DNA of 53,737 bases from Corallococcus sp. CA053C (GCF_003611675.1 NZ_RAWA01000019.1:1-53737), one strand, 5' to 3'; positions 43,413 to 52,830 are shown, counted from the stretch's first letter. Made by a program: numbers and translations. The notes: generated by a model not told the origin, from the sequence alone.

Positions 43413-44036
43413 TCAGCGGCGAGAGACGGGCTGGGTGCTGCGCTGGGCTCCGTGCATCAACAGATCGAGGAGCGTTCGGACGAAGACGGGCGCTGTGGGC
43501 TGCTTGAACGGAGCGGTGGGGGTGCGAAAGATCTGCCCCACGACGTAGTCCTTGAGGCCGCCCAGGAATGCGTAGGTGAACACCTCGGGGTCCACGGCTC
43601 GGAGGCGACCGAGGGCCATCTCACCCTGGAGATAGGTCGCGAGGGGCTCGAAGTAGGGGTCTTGAGGATGCGGGGTGTTCCCGGCATCGCTGGGTTCGTG
43701 CTGCGTGCTCGGATTGCTCAACGCGAGCATGGACAGGGGGATCATCACCCGGAGGATGCCCACGAGCGCGACCCCCGCGTCCTGGAGGTTCTCGACCACC
43801 GAGCCCACGCCGATGCGTTCCTTAAGTCCGGCGACCTCGGGTGGCGCGATGAGGTCCACGTCGAGCGCGGCGCGGAACAGCCCTTCCTTGGTCTTGAACC
43901 GGCGGAAGATGATGCCCTCGGACACTCGCGCCCGCTCGGCGACCATCGCGGAGGTCGCGCGGACTCCATGCGCCAGGAATACCTCTCGCGCGGCATCGAG
44001 AATGTCTTCGTCGCGAATGGAGACGGGGCGGGCCAT
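43413..44036 (-). CDS. TetR-family regulator
   Basis: A 207-residue TetR regulator. The N-terminal helix-turn-helix reads DILDAAREVFLAHGVRATSA, MVAERARVSEGIIFRRFKTK and EGLFRAALDV. The C-terminal ligand domain is diverged. An inverted repeat lies just upstream of the ATG (44044-44067), a likely self-operator. The next gene downstream on the same strand is an outer-membrane barrel protein; repression of it or of a distant efflux gene is possible. Confidence 0.9.
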   Translation of the reverse strand: MARPVSIRDEDILDAAREVFLAHGVRATSAMVAERARVSEGIIFRRFKTKEGLFRAALDVDLIAPPEVAGLKERIGVGSVVENLQDAGVALVGILRVMIPLSMLALSNPSTQHEPSDAGNTPHPQDPYFEPLATYLQGEMALGRLRAVDPEVFTYAFLGGLKDYVVGQIFRTPTAPFKQPTAPVFVRTLLDLLMHGAQRSTQPVSRR

Positions 44037-44043
44037 GTCGTTA

Positions 44044-44067
44044 TCGAGTACTGACTCAAATACTCAA
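44044..44067. promoter_or_regulatory. Candidate TetR operator
   Basis: TCGAGTA (44044-44050) and TACTCAA (44061-44067) form an imperfect inverted repeat (6 of 7) with a 10-nt spacer, 7 nt upstream of the tetR start. ACTCAA also occurs twice as a direct repeat within it. Position suggests autoregulation. Confidence 0.4.
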
Positions 44068-44112
44068 TAGTCCGCGGCCTTCCTGGGTGTCAAGTGCACG
44101 GGGCGCTTCCGC

Positions 44113-45282
44113 TCACCGCTCGGACGGCGCCCAGAGCTGCGCGGCCGGCAGCCCCAGCACGCCGGCCGCGGACGCGTGCAGCGACGCGGGCCCGAGCCGT
44201 CCCTCGTGTGCGGCCCGGCCCAGCCACTCCTGGATGACGCCGCCGGTGCGCTCGAAGCCGTCGGCCTTGAGGAGCCCGTACAGCCCGGCGGCCAGCACGT
44301 GCATGCCGTCGTCGGCGCGGCGCCAGCGCTCGCGTGCCGGAACAGCGACGCCGAGCCGTTCGGTGATGAGCTGCTCCAGCGCCTCGGCGGTGTCCTCGTT
44401 GAAGAGGCCTTCGAGCGTGGTGTAGCCGAAGGCCGGGTCATGGTCCGCGACGATGCGGGTGAGCAGCGGGTCGCGTCGCAGCACCTCCAATGCCGCGACA
44501 ATGGAGGGATGCGCGACGTCGAAGGGTGGGTGCAGGATTTCGTGGGCCGCGTTCCGGATGACCAGCTCGTCGGAGTAGGTCAGGTGCGTCAGGAACCGCT
44601 GCCCGATGACCTTGATGCCGTGAGGCTTGGAGAAGTGCATCAGGTCGATGGCGATGTCCTCCTGGAGTCGGTGGCCCAGCAGCCGCTCCTGCTCGGCGAT
44701 GACGTCCACTCCGGCCAATCGCTGTCGCAGCGCCGTCGTGCGCAGCTCCACGCGGTCTCCGAGCACGTCCCGACGGAACGTGGGGAAGCCAGCAGCGGCC
44801 AGTGCTTCGAGCACGCGGGCCAGCTCCGGACGGGATGTGAGGAACCAGTCCCAGGCCTCGGGCTCCCAGTAGGGGCTGGCGCGGAAGCCTGGAAGCAACT
44901 GTGCCTCGGCGTTCGTGAGCGCACCGCGCACGTCCGCGAGCGTCGCCGTGGGCCCGGCGGAGAACACCAGACAGAGGAACGGGCCCATCAGCCGGTCCTG
45001 TGCCTTCGACGACGCCTTGAGTTGCTGGAGCGCAGTGACGGCGTCCACGGGAAAGCGCGGCGTGAACCGCGCCAGCTCCTCCGCGTAGTAGCGCGTGTAG
45101 AACGCATCACCGGACAGCGGATTGAGGAAGCAGAGCGCATCCATGCCCTCGGAGCCGGCGACCTGCCAGCGCGTGCGGGAAGGGGAGGCGGCCGACGGGG
45201 GACGTGGGCTTCGGGAGGCGCAGCCCACCGTCGCGGCGAAGGGCAGGGCGAGCAGGGCGGAGAGACAATCGCGTCGGTTCAT
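44113..45282 (-). CDS. Lipoprotein with HExxH motif
   Basis: A 389-residue protein. A signal with an RR motif (MNRRDCLSALLALPFAATVGC) has lipobox Cys21, so it is probably lipidated, perhaps Tat-exported. Residues 247-251 are HEILH, the zincin-type HExxH motif, in VIRNAAHEILHPPFDVAH; the downstream Glu or His needed as third ligand cannot be assigned with certainty. I do not recognise the family. It could be a metallopeptidase or carry the motif by chance. Start at 45282 is the ATG before the signal sequence. Confidence 0.6.
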   Translation of the reverse strand: MNRRDCLSALLALPFAATVGCASRSPRPPSAASPSRTRWQVAGSEGMDALCFLNPLSGDAFYTRYYAEELARFTPRFPVDAVTALQQLKASSKAQDRLMGPFLCLVFSAGPTATLADVRGALTNAEAQLLPGFRASPYWEPEAWDWFLTSRPELARVLEALAAAGFPTFRRDVLGDRVELRTTALRQRLAGVDVIAEQERLLGHRLQEDIAIDLMHFSKPHGIKVIGQRFLTHLTYSDELVIRNAAHEILHPPFDVAHPSIVAALEVLRRDPLLTRIVADHDPAFGYTTLEGLFNEDTAEALEQLITERLGVAVPARERWRRADDGMHVLAAGLYGLLKADGFERTGGVIQEWLGRAAHEGRLGPASLHASAAGVLGLPAAQLWAPSER

Positions 45283-45300
45283 GCCCCCTGCGTGTAGTCG

Positions 45301-46014
45301 CTAGCGCCGGGCTGTTCTTGAATCCAGTTGACCCTCGGGCCGAGAGGCTTCGCGCCGCAGGGCCGCGGGCGTCCGTCCCGTCAGGGCGACGACGTCGCGG
45401 GTCATGTGCGCCTGGTCGGTGAAGCCCAGCGCGAGGGCAAGCTGCGCGAGCGGCAGCGTCGAGCAGGGGATCCGCCGCCACGCCTGGAGCGCGCGCACCT
45501 CGGCCCGGTAGCGCTTGGGGGAGACGCCATAGGCCCGCTTGAAGCCGCGAGCCACGGTCTCCGCCGCGAGGCCCGTGGCCTCCGCCCAGCCCGTGAGTCC
45601 CAGCGAGGGATTGTCGCGCAGCGCCGCGGCGAGCAGGTCCGGCCAGTCCCCAGGGCCCGTGAGGGGAGCCACCCCTGACGATGCGACAAGCTCCGCCGCC
45701 GCCCGAGGATCCGTCCCGGCCAGCCGCACCACGGCATCCACGTCCCGCAGCAGCCCCACCGCCATGTCCGGCACCGAGGCGGGCAGTGGCAGGTTGAGGA
45801 CCACGGCCCCGGTGGTGTCGAAGTGGTTCGCATGCGCCTCGAAGGCGCGGTGGAACACCACGGAGCCCGCGCGCAGCCGGAAGCGGCCGGAGTCCCCCGC
45901 CTCCACGTAGCCCCCCGCGACGACGACGGCGGTGTAGCCCGTGACGTGCCGGTGGCGCTCCAGCCGGGTCGCCGCCGTGAAGCGCTGCCGTGTCGCGGGT
46001 TCCGTGGCGGTCAT
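45301..46014 (-). CDS. AraC-family regulator overlapping the phosphoesterase gene
   Basis: A 237-residue regulator. An N-terminal cupin-like half (YTAVVVAGGYVEAGDSGRFR) is followed by a helix-turn-helix C-terminal half (LGLTGWAEATGLAAETVARG, then FKRAYGVSPKRYRAEVRALQ, LAQLALALGFTDQAHMTRDV and LTGRTPAAL). The ATG at 46014 overlaps the stop of the upstream phosphoesterase gene (ATGA), indicating translational coupling in one operon. Confidence 0.85.
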   Translation of the reverse strand: MTATEPATRQRFTAATRLERHRHVTGYTAVVVAGGYVEAGDSGRFRLRAGSVVFHRAFEAHANHFDTTGAVVLNLPLPASVPDMAVGLLRDVDAVVRLAGTDPRAAAELVASSGVAPLTGPGDWPDLLAAALRDNPSLGLTGWAEATGLAAETVARGFKRAYGVSPKRYRAEVRALQAWRRIPCSTLPLAQLALALGFTDQAHMTRDVVALTGRTPAALRREASRPEGQLDSRTARR

Positions 46015-46898
46015 CGGCTGAGGAACGTCTCGGAGTGCGCGTCGCCCTTGAAATGGAAGACACCCAAGGCGTCCAACCCCTGTTCGACGCTGGCGAGGCA
46101 GCGCACCTGGGTCGTCCGCCCGGAGGCGTGGTGGACGGAGGCGCGGTAGGACCTGTGCATGTGGCCACAGAGCACCAGCTTCGGCTGGAGCGCGTCCACG
46201 AGCAGCCGTGCGTATTCATTGCCCACGGTGTCGGCGTTCGGGCTGCGGCGCTTTCCCTGGAAGCCAGCGGCGTCGTCCGGGCCGATGATGCCCGACGGCC
46301 AGTCGTGGACGAGCAGCACGTCCGCGCGCCCGAGCTCCAGGGCCTGCTCGATGTCCCGCTCGTTGAAGTAGGTGAAGGCCTTGTTGGAGACGGAGCTCCG
46401 CGCGGAGAGGGGCGGGCGCGCGGCGCGGAAGGACTCCTCCTGGTAGATGCCGGACACGCCCACCACGCGCAGGCCGTGCAGGTCCACGACGCCGACGCGA
46501 CCCAGGTAGTGACAGTGGCGGATCAGCTCGAAGCCCTCGGGGTGGGCGTCCAGGTAGCCGTAGGGCTCGTGGTTGCCGCCAATGAAGTACAGCGGCCAGG
46601 GGAAGCGCCGCCGGTTCTGGTGATACGCCGCGAAGTCGCCCAGCTGCCGGTACTTCGCGGGGGCGGACATGGTGGCGAGGTCCGCCTCGTCACGGTGGGG
46701 TTCGAAGTCACCGACCTGGAGGACGAAGTCGAACGGCCGGCGCAGGGCCTCCGCCTGGTTCTGGAGGTGATCCACCATCCGGTTCATGTGTCCGTGGACG
46801 TCCCCCACGGCGGCGAAGACGACCTCTTGGGCGTGGGCAGGCATGGCGCGAGCTGGAGTATCGCCCATCTTCTCTTGCATCCCAGACAGCCAGTCCAC
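46011..46898 (-). CDS. Calcineurin-like metallophosphoesterase (Dbr1-like motifs)
   Basis: A roughly 295-residue metallophosphoesterase. All metal-binding blocks are seen: AVGDVHGHMN, LQVGDFEPH, GNHEPYG, LLVHDWPSG and LCGHMHRSY. The GNHE-P-Y-G and HDWP-type blocks recall lariat-debranching-like phosphoesterases rather than plain diadenosine tetraphosphatases, but the substrate in bacteria is unknown. The exact start is uncertain (GTG at 46898, ATGs at 46880, 46868 and 46844); none has a good ribosome site. Coupled to the AraC gene downstream by an ATGA overlap. Confidence 0.85.
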   Translation of the reverse strand: MDWLSGMQEKMGDTPARAMPAHAQEVVFAAVGDVHGHMNRMVDHLQNQAEALRRPFDFVLQVGDFEPHRDEADLATMSAPAKYRQLGDFAAYHQNRRRFPWPLYFIGGNHEPYGYLDAHPEGFELIRHCHYLGRVGVVDLHGLRVVGVSGIYQEESFRAARPPLSARSSVSNKAFTYFNERDIEQALELGRADVLLVHDWPSGIIGPDDAAGFQGKRRSPNADTVGNEYARLLVDALQPKLVLCGHMHRSYRASVHHASGRTTQVRCLASVEQGLDALGVFHFKGDAHSETFLSR

Positions 46899-47144
46899 CG
46901 GGTAGGGACCGGGGAGGGAAGGGGCGCGGGTCGCTGCCGCGCACCTTCCTGGCGAGCAGGCCCGCCGCTAGCGCGGCATCATCCAGCCTGCCGACCCCGT
47001 GGCTTCCAGCGCGTTGGGCCGCGAGAGCGTCATCTCCTGCACCCCGCTGGTCGTGGGATTCTCCTCGGTGCCGCCGAAACCGGTGCTGGTCAGCACCATC
47101 GCAACCCTGAAGTGCCCGAAGTGCAGCCGGCCGCTCGAATTGCC
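46899..47144. other. Gap with a possible short frame after the M20 gene
   Basis: On the minus strand, the frame directly after the M20 stop (TGA 47145-47147) stays open for about 58 codons to a TAG, with high third-position GC. It includes GFGGTEENPTTSGVQEMT and LEATGSAGWMMPR. A candidate ATG lies within it at about 47099-47101. This may be a small gene or a former C-terminal extension; no family is recognised. Confidence 0.25.
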
Positions 47145-48464
47145 TCAGGGTTTGCCCAGCAGCTCCAGCGCGGCGGTGGTCAGCACGGTGACGCCGCTGC
47201 GCAGCGTGCGCTCGCGGTCCGGCGCGTAGAGGGGCGAGTGCGGGGAGGGGAGCGTCTCCCCCGCGGCCTTGGCGTCGGCGAAGCGCTTGGGCTCGGTGAT
47301 GCCCAGCCACAGCATCACCGCGGGCACGCCCGCGCGGCCGTACTCGGAGAAGTCCTCGCCACCCATGACAGGCGGCGTCTCGCTGAGGTTCTTCTCGCCC
47401 AGCACCTTGCCCACCGCGTCCACCAGCCGCTGCGTGAGCGCGGGGTCATTGAAGGTGGCGGGCGTGCCCTCGGTGACGTTGACGTCGGGCGGACGGGGCG
47501 CTCCGGAGGCCATCGCCTCCGCCTTGGCGATGCGCTCGATGCCGGCGAGCAGCGCCTTGCGCACCTCCGGCTTGTACGTGCGGACCGTTAGCTGCAGGCG
47601 CACCTCGTCCGGGATGATGTTGTGCTTGGTGCCGCCGTGGATGGAGCCCACCGTGATGACCCCCGGCTCCAGCGGGCTCTTCTCCCGGCTGATCAGCGTC
47701 TGCAGCGAGAGGATGGTGCGCGCCGCCATCACCACCGGATCCACGGTGGTGTGCGGGTACGCGCCGTGCCCGCCCTTGCCGTAGAGGTTGACGTCCACCG
47801 AGTCCACGCTCGCCAGCGCATAGCCGGGGGTGAACTGCACCGTCCCCGCCGCGGCCGTGGCGATGGTGTGCAGGGCCACGGCGAAGTCCGGCTTGGGGAA
47901 GCGCTTGAACAGGCCGTCCGCCAGCATCTGCCGGGCCCCCGCGCCAATCTCCTCGGCCGGCTGCCCCACCAGCATCAGCGTGCCCCGCCACCGGTCCTTC
48001 GTCCGCGCCAGCAGCGTGGCCGTGCCAAGCCAGGACGTCATGTGCACGTCGTGCCCGCACGCGTGCATCACCGCGACGTCCGCTCCGCCCGCATCCTTCG
48101 CCTTCGTCTTGCTGGCGTAGGGCAGCCCCGTCTTCTCCTCCACCGGCAGCGCGTCCAGGTCCGTGCGCAGCATCACCGTGGGCCCCTTGCCGTTGCGCAG
48201 CAGGGCCACCACGCCGTGCCCGCCCACCTTCGGCGTCACCTCGAAGCCGAGCTTGCGCAGACGCTCGGCCAGCTTCGCCGCTGTCTTCTCCTCCTGGAGT
48301 GACAGCTCGGGCGTCTGGTGCAGGTCGCGGTAGAGCGCGTCCAGTTCGGGGTACAGCGCGTCCAGGCCCTCGATGCCAGCGGGAGCGGGCGCCGCCGCGA
48401 GCACGGGGCCGCCGGGCAACGCCAGGCAGGCGAAGAGCAGGGGAAGCAGGGGAAGCGTTTTCAC
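47145..48464 (-). CDS. Exported M20-family amidohydrolase (hippurate-hydrolase-like)
   Basis: A 439-residue M20D-type metallo-amidohydrolase. It has a signal peptide (LLPLLFACLALPGGPVLAAA), LRTDLDALPVEEKTGLPY, the metal site ACGHDVHMTSWLGTA, the catalytic/bridging Glu pair GQPAEEIGAG, GKGGHGAYPH in the dimerisation domain and GGEDFSEYG near the C-terminus. It hydrolyses N-acyl amino acids or peptides; the substrate is unknown, and the periplasm is inferred from the leader. The start is the ATG at 48464 before the signal peptide. Confidence 0.92.
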   Translation of the reverse strand: MKTLPLLPLLFACLALPGGPVLAAAPAPAGIEGLDALYPELDALYRDLHQTPELSLQEEKTAAKLAERLRKLGFEVTPKVGGHGVVALLRNGKGPTVMLRTDLDALPVEEKTGLPYASKTKAKDAGGADVAVMHACGHDVHMTSWLGTATLLARTKDRWRGTLMLVGQPAEEIGAGARQMLADGLFKRFPKPDFAVALHTIATAAAGTVQFTPGYALASVDSVDVNLYGKGGHGAYPHTTVDPVVMAARTILSLQTLISREKSPLEPGVITVGSIHGGTKHNIIPDEVRLQLTVRTYKPEVRKALLAGIERIAKAEAMASGAPRPPDVNVTEGTPATFNDPALTQRLVDAVGKVLGEKNLSETPPVMGGEDFSEYGRAGVPAVMLWLGITEPKRFADAKAAGETLPSPHSPLYAPDRERTLRSGVTVLTTAALELLGKP

Positions 48465-48540
48465 GAGGGAGCCTCCTGTCCGTCAGGGAGCCCCGCACTA
48501 CAGCACGGACCGCGGCCGCCAGGGGCTGCTCTCCCGCGGT

Positions 48541-49503
48541 TCAGCCCAGCTTGCGAATGGGTGCCCCGGTCAGGAACGCCTGGATGTCCTCGACGGCCTC
48601 GCGGAAGTAGGTGGCGTAGTTGTTCCGGGAGACGTACCCCAGGTGCGGGGTGGCCAGCAGGGTCGGGAGGGTCCGCAGCACGTCCCCCTCCGGCACCGGC
48701 TCGACCTCGAAGACATCCACCGCCGCGCCCGCGATGGTGCCTCGCTTCAGTGCTTCGACGAGCGCGGCCGTGTCGACAATCTGGGCGCGCGAGGTGTTGA
48801 TCAGGAAGGCTGTCGGCTTCATCCGCTCGAACTCGGCACGGCCCATCAAACCGCGCGAGCGCTCCCCGAGAACGAGGTGGATGGAGACGAAGTCGCTCGT
48901 CTCCAGGAGGGCCTCCTTCGACGTGGCGCGGGTCACCCCCACCTCGGAGGCCCGCGCGTCGGTGAGGTTCGGGCTCCAGGCAACCACGTCCATTCCGAAC
49001 GCGACCCCCACCTTCGCGACCTTGCCGCCAATCTTCCCGAGCCCGAGCAGCCCCAGCCGCTTGCCCTGGAGGTCGAACCCCACGGAGCTCTGCCAGGGCC
49101 CGGAGCGACGAAACGCGGCGTTCTCGCCCACCACGTCGCGGGCGAGCGCCAGCAGGAGCGCCCAGGTCAACTCCGCGGGGGGCTCGGAGGAGCTCGCCGT
49201 TCCGCACACCGTCACGCCCTGCGCGACGGCCGCGGCGACGTCGATGGCCGCGTTCCGCATCCCCGTCGTCACCAGCAGCTTCAACCGTGGCAGCCTCGCC
49301 AGCAGTGCCTTCGGGAAAGGGGTGCGCTCGCGCATGACCACGATCACCTCGCAATCCGCGACCGCGGCGACCAGCGCCTCCGGTTGAGAGAGATGCTCGC
49401 GGAACACCACCACCTCGACCTGCTCGCGCAGGGGGGTCCAGTCGGCGATCCTCGTCGCGATGTCCTGGTAGTCGTCAAGGATGGCGCAGCGCAGCTTCTT
49501 CAT
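48541..49503 (-). CDS. D-2-hydroxyacid dehydrogenase
   Basis: A 320-residue NAD-dependent D-isomer-specific 2-hydroxyacid dehydrogenase. The nucleotide motif is LGLLGLGKIGGKVA, the catalytic Arg is in INTSRAQIVDTAALVEAL, Glu in VDVFEVEP and His in ATPHLGYVS. It reduces a 2-oxo acid or oxidises a D-2-hydroxy acid; the side-chain specificity cannot be read. Start MKKLRCAILDDYQDIA is the family type with a ribosome site in GGAGAC. Divergent from the secreted protein gene at 49605. Confidence 0.92.
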   Translation of the reverse strand: MKKLRCAILDDYQDIATRIADWTPLREQVEVVVFREHLSQPEALVAAVADCEVIVVMRERTPFPKALLARLPRLKLLVTTGMRNAAIDVAAAVAQGVTVCGTASSSEPPAELTWALLLALARDVVGENAAFRRSGPWQSSVGFDLQGKRLGLLGLGKIGGKVAKVGVAFGMDVVAWSPNLTDARASEVGVTRATSKEALLETSDFVSIHLVLGERSRGLMGRAEFERMKPTAFLINTSRAQIVDTAALVEALKRGTIAGAAVDVFEVEPVPEGDVLRTLPTLLATPHLGYVSRNNYATYFREAVEDIQAFLTGAPIRKLG

Positions 49504-49604
49504 GGCGTCTCCAGTCTCCAGGGGGCCCCCAACCCGGACCCGGGCGCGTGGGCAGGGCAGCGTAGGATTCCGCGCCGTCGGGTCAAACCCTCAAGGGGGG
49601 ATTC

Positions 49605-50348
49605 ATGAAGGCGAGCGGATTCGTGGTGGTGGCTGCCGTCCTGGCGTGGACCGGCGTGGCGCGGGCGGAACCCCGGCCGGCCCAGCTCCTCATCTGGGGC
49701 GGAGGCAAGGACACGGCCGAGGCCGAGGCGGCCCTGGGCCGGTGGCAGGAGCGCGCGAAGAAGAAGGAATGGGAGGGGACGCTGAAGGTGGCGGAGGGCT
49801 ACCCGCGCATCCTCCAGAGCGCCGCCGTGCCGGGGCTCAAGCCGGGCTTCGTGGTGGTGGTGCTCGGAGCCTGTGAGCCGACCGCGGGGCCGAAGGTGCT
49901 GGAGACGCTCAAGGCCTTCGAGCCCGCCGCGTACGCGCGCGACGTGACGTGGGCGGAGCCCCTGGCGTGCCCCCAGCTCGGCCCCGAGTGGCGTGTCGTC
50001 CAGTCGAAGTCGTGGAAGAAGAAGGAGGGCACCCTGACGGCCGTGCTGCTGGAGACCCTGCCGAAGCATGAGCCGTGGCAGACACGGCAGGCCCTGCGCG
50101 TGATGCTGCGTGCCCCCGACGGGCGGCTCCTCGGCTCGGACGAGCGCAGCGGCCTCCTCGGCGAGGACGCGTTCGCGCCCACCCTGGACGGAGCGGGGCC
50201 GACGGTGACGTATCGCACCGTCGGGCCCGGCTGCACGGCCGGCCCGAACATCTCCGAGATCGAGGTGAAGTACCGCATCGACGGTGACACGCTGAAGCCC
50301 CGGCTGAGCGAGCGGATCATCGAGGACAACACCCACAACTGCGATTAG
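49605..50348 (+). CDS. Secreted protein of unknown function
   Basis: A 247-residue protein. The signal peptide reads ASGFVVVAAVLAWTGVARAE, and the mature protein starts PRPAQLLIWGGGKDTAEAEA. A strand-rich segment GLKPGFVVVVLGACE and a Lys-rich SKSWKKKEGTLTAVLLETLP follow, ending RIIEDNTHNCD. It is well preserved with high third-position GC, so surely coding, but no family is recognised; it resembles short myxobacterial exported proteins. The start has AAGGGGG upstream. Confidence 0.75.
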   Translation: MKASGFVVVAAVLAWTGVARAEPRPAQLLIWGGGKDTAEAEAALGRWQERAKKKEWEGTLKVAEGYPRILQSAAVPGLKPGFVVVVLGACEPTAGPKVLETLKAFEPAAYARDVTWAEPLACPQLGPEWRVVQSKSWKKKEGTLTAVLLETLPKHEPWQTRQALRVMLRAPDGRLLGSDERSGLLGEDAFAPTLDGAGPTVTYRTVGPGCTAGPNISEIEVKYRIDGDTLKPRLSERIIEDNTHNCD

Positions 50349-50495
50349 CGGGGGCAGGCTGTTCGGAAGAAGCGCCGCCCACCGTCCCTGTGGCAGAGCG
50401 CACGGAATGAGACTGCGCACAGGCCGCCTGGTGCGATAGCGACAGCAACCTCCGCCCTGCTCCATTGCGGCGAATTCTTGTCACAAGGGGGGGAC

Positions 50496-52769
50496 ATGAA
50501 AAAGGCATTCACCTGGTGGACAGTGGCGCTCGCGGTGGCGCTGCTGGCGGGCTGCTCGGACTCTTCCTCCAGCGCCGGCTCGGCCCGGTTCGCTGTCTCC
50601 GTGCCGCAGGCCCTCGCTTCCAATCTCTCCCGCGTCTCCGTCACCTCCAGCGCCTCGGACATTCCCTCCGTGACGGTGGACCTGGCACCCACCGACGGCG
50701 TCTGGGGCGGCATCATTGGCAACATCCCCGCTGGCGCCAACCGCTCCTTCCGGGCCCAGGCCTTCGACGCTTCGGGCAGCGTGCTCTTCGAGGGCTCCGC
50801 TTCCCGCGTCACCATCTCTGAAAACCAGACGAGCCTCGTCGCCATCACCCTCCAGCAAGTCAATCCTCCGCCTCCCTTCGGCAATGAGGCCCCGCTCATC
50901 GACACCCTGGTGGCCTCCTCCACCACCGTGCCCGTCCGGGGTTCCCTCTCCCTGGTGGCCTCGGCCCATGATCCCAACCCGGGCGACACGCTCTCCTACG
51001 CCTGGAGCGCCAGGGCAGGCTCCTTCTCCTCGCCCTCCAATGCCTCCACCTCGTGGACGGCGCCTGCCTCCACGGGCATCCAGACCCTCACGCTCACCGT
51101 GATGGACTCACGTGGCCTGTCCTCCAGCATCGCCCTGGCCGTCAACGTCACCCAGGGTGGCGCAGAGGGAGAGGCCTGGCTCTCCATCTCCTTCAACAGC
51201 TCACCTCAGGTGGCCTCTGTCACGGCCTCTCCCACGCAGTTGAGCGTCGGGCAGACGACCGCCGTCTCCGTCTCCGCCTCCGACCCGGATGGCGACAGGC
51301 TCTCCTACGCCTGGAGCGCCTCCTGCGCCGGTTCCTGGACCGGCGCCTCCTCCAGGTCTGCCCGGTTCACCCCCTCACTGCTGCCTGCCGGCTCCTGCAA
51401 CAACTGCCGCCTGACGGTCTCGGTTTCGGACGGACATGGCGGGCTGAACACCGGCACCGTCGCCCTGTGCATCCGCGACACGCCTCCTTCTCCCCAGTTC
51501 CCGCCCGTCATCATTCGCAGCTACCGCTCCTCGGACTCCGCGTCCCCGGGCCAGGTGCTCACCTACGAAGTGGCTGCCGGCGATCCGCAAGGCGCTGCCC
51601 TCTCCTTCTCCTGGGCGGCCACGACAGGCTCGCTGGGCCAGGAGAGCCACGACGCCCTCCACAGCCGCATCACCTGGGCAGCCCCCGCGTGTGTCAGCGC
51701 CGGCACACCCCCGACCGTCACCGTCACCGTCACCAACGCCTTCTCCCTCACGGCGACCCGGAGCTTCGAGGTGACGGGGCTGCCGGCCTGTGGCCCCTCG
51801 GGGAGCTGGACGATGACAGGCCCCATGGGGGGGGAAACCCGCAGGGCCCACACCGCCGTGCGGCTCCCTGGCGGCAAGGTCCTTGTCGTGGGGGGAAGCC
51901 TGGACACCGCCCGCGCGGCGGAGGTGTACGACCCGGGCTCGAACACCTGGAGCTTCACCCGCCCCATGGTCGAAGTTCGCGTTCTGCCCACGACGACGCT
52001 GCTGCCCGATGGCAAGGTGCTCGTCGCGGGCGGATTCTACGAAGGCTTCATCGCGACGGCGGAGTTGTATGACCCGGCCTCGGGCACCTGGACCCCTACC
52101 GGCTCCATGGCGGAAGCCCGCATGTGGCATACGGCGACGCTGCTGCCCAACGGCAAGGTGCTCGTCGTGGGGGGCGACAACGGCACCAGTGAGGGCCTCC
52201 TGACCGCGGAGTTGTATGACCCGGTCTCGGGCACCTGGAGCCCTACTGGCTCCCTGCCCCAACCCCTCGGCAGGCTGGCGACGGCGACGTTGTTGGCCAA
52301 CGGCAAGGTCCTCGGCGCGGGGGGCTATTACACCAACGGGACCCCCCTCAAGACGGCGGAGGTGTACGACCCGGCCTCGGGCACCTGGAGCGTGACCGGC
52401 TCCATGCTCGAGCCCCTCATCGGCCCGGCGACGCTGCTGCCCAACGGCAAGGTGCTCGTCGTGGGGGGTGGGGCGTCCGAGTTGTACGACCCGGCCTCGG
52501 GCGCCTGGAGCGCGACCGGCTCCCCGCCCCAGCACTCCAGCGACGCGGCGACGCTGCTGCTCAGCGGCAAGGTGCTCTCCGTGGATGCGTTTGGAGCGGA
52601 GGCGGAGTTGTACGATCCGGCCTCGGACACCTGGAGCCCTACCGGCAGCCTGAACGTCGTCGCTCGCGACAGAATCACCGCGACGCGGCTGCTGGATGGC
52701 AGGGTGCTCGTCGTGGGGCCCACCATCGGCGACGAGGACGCGGCGTCGGCGGAACTGTATACGCCCTGA
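50496..52769 (+). CDS. Lipoprotein with PKD/Ig-like and kelch repeats
   Basis: A 757-residue surface lipoprotein. A lipobox signal (VALAVALLAGC) is followed by two or three Ig/PKD-like domains, recognised by repeated DTLSYAWSARAGSFSSPSN and DPDGDRLSYAWSASCAGSW blocks. From about residue 435 there are six or seven kelch-type motifs, each ending in AELYDPASGTWSPTGSM or similar, that should form a beta-propeller. The family often acts in adhesion or extracellular sensing. The ATG at 50496 follows AAGGGGGGG. The 3' end precedes a bidirectional hairpin and converges with the methyltransferase gene. Confidence 0.85.
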   Translation: MKKAFTWWTVALAVALLAGCSDSSSSAGSARFAVSVPQALASNLSRVSVTSSASDIPSVTVDLAPTDGVWGGIIGNIPAGANRSFRAQAFDASGSVLFEGSASRVTISENQTSLVAITLQQVNPPPPFGNEAPLIDTLVASSTTVPVRGSLSLVASAHDPNPGDTLSYAWSARAGSFSSPSNASTSWTAPASTGIQTLTLTVMDSRGLSSSIALAVNVTQGGAEGEAWLSISFNSSPQVASVTASPTQLSVGQTTAVSVSASDPDGDRLSYAWSASCAGSWTGASSRSARFTPSLLPAGSCNNCRLTVSVSDGHGGLNTGTVALCIRDTPPSPQFPPVIIRSYRSSDSASPGQVLTYEVAAGDPQGAALSFSWAATTGSLGQESHDALHSRITWAAPACVSAGTPPTVTVTVTNAFSLTATRSFEVTGLPACGPSGSWTMTGPMGGETRRAHTAVRLPGGKVLVVGGSLDTARAAEVYDPGSNTWSFTRPMVEVRVLPTTTLLPDGKVLVAGGFYEGFIATAELYDPASGTWTPTGSMAEARMWHTATLLPNGKVLVVGGDNGTSEGLLTAELYDPVSGTWSPTGSLPQPLGRLATATLLANGKVLGAGGYYTNGTPLKTAEVYDPASGTWSVTGSMLEPLIGPATLLPNGKVLVVGGGASELYDPASGAWSATGSPPQHSSDAATLLLSGKVLSVDAFGAEAELYDPASDTWSPTGSLNVVARDRITATRLLDGRVLVVGPTIGDEDAASAELYTP

Positions 52770-52798
52770 GCCCAACCCCTCTCACGGTGTCAGTCCAG

Positions 52799-52825
52799 CC
52801 GCCCCGGGTCATGGGCCCGGGGCGG
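52799..52825. terminator. Bidirectional hairpin
   Basis: CCGCCCCGGG (52799-52808) and CCCGGGGCGG (52816-52825) form a perfect 10-bp stem with a 7-nt loop between the convergent kelch gene and the methyltransferase. There is no T-tract. Likely terminator for both. Confidence 0.7.
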
Positions 52826-52830
52826 AGTGC

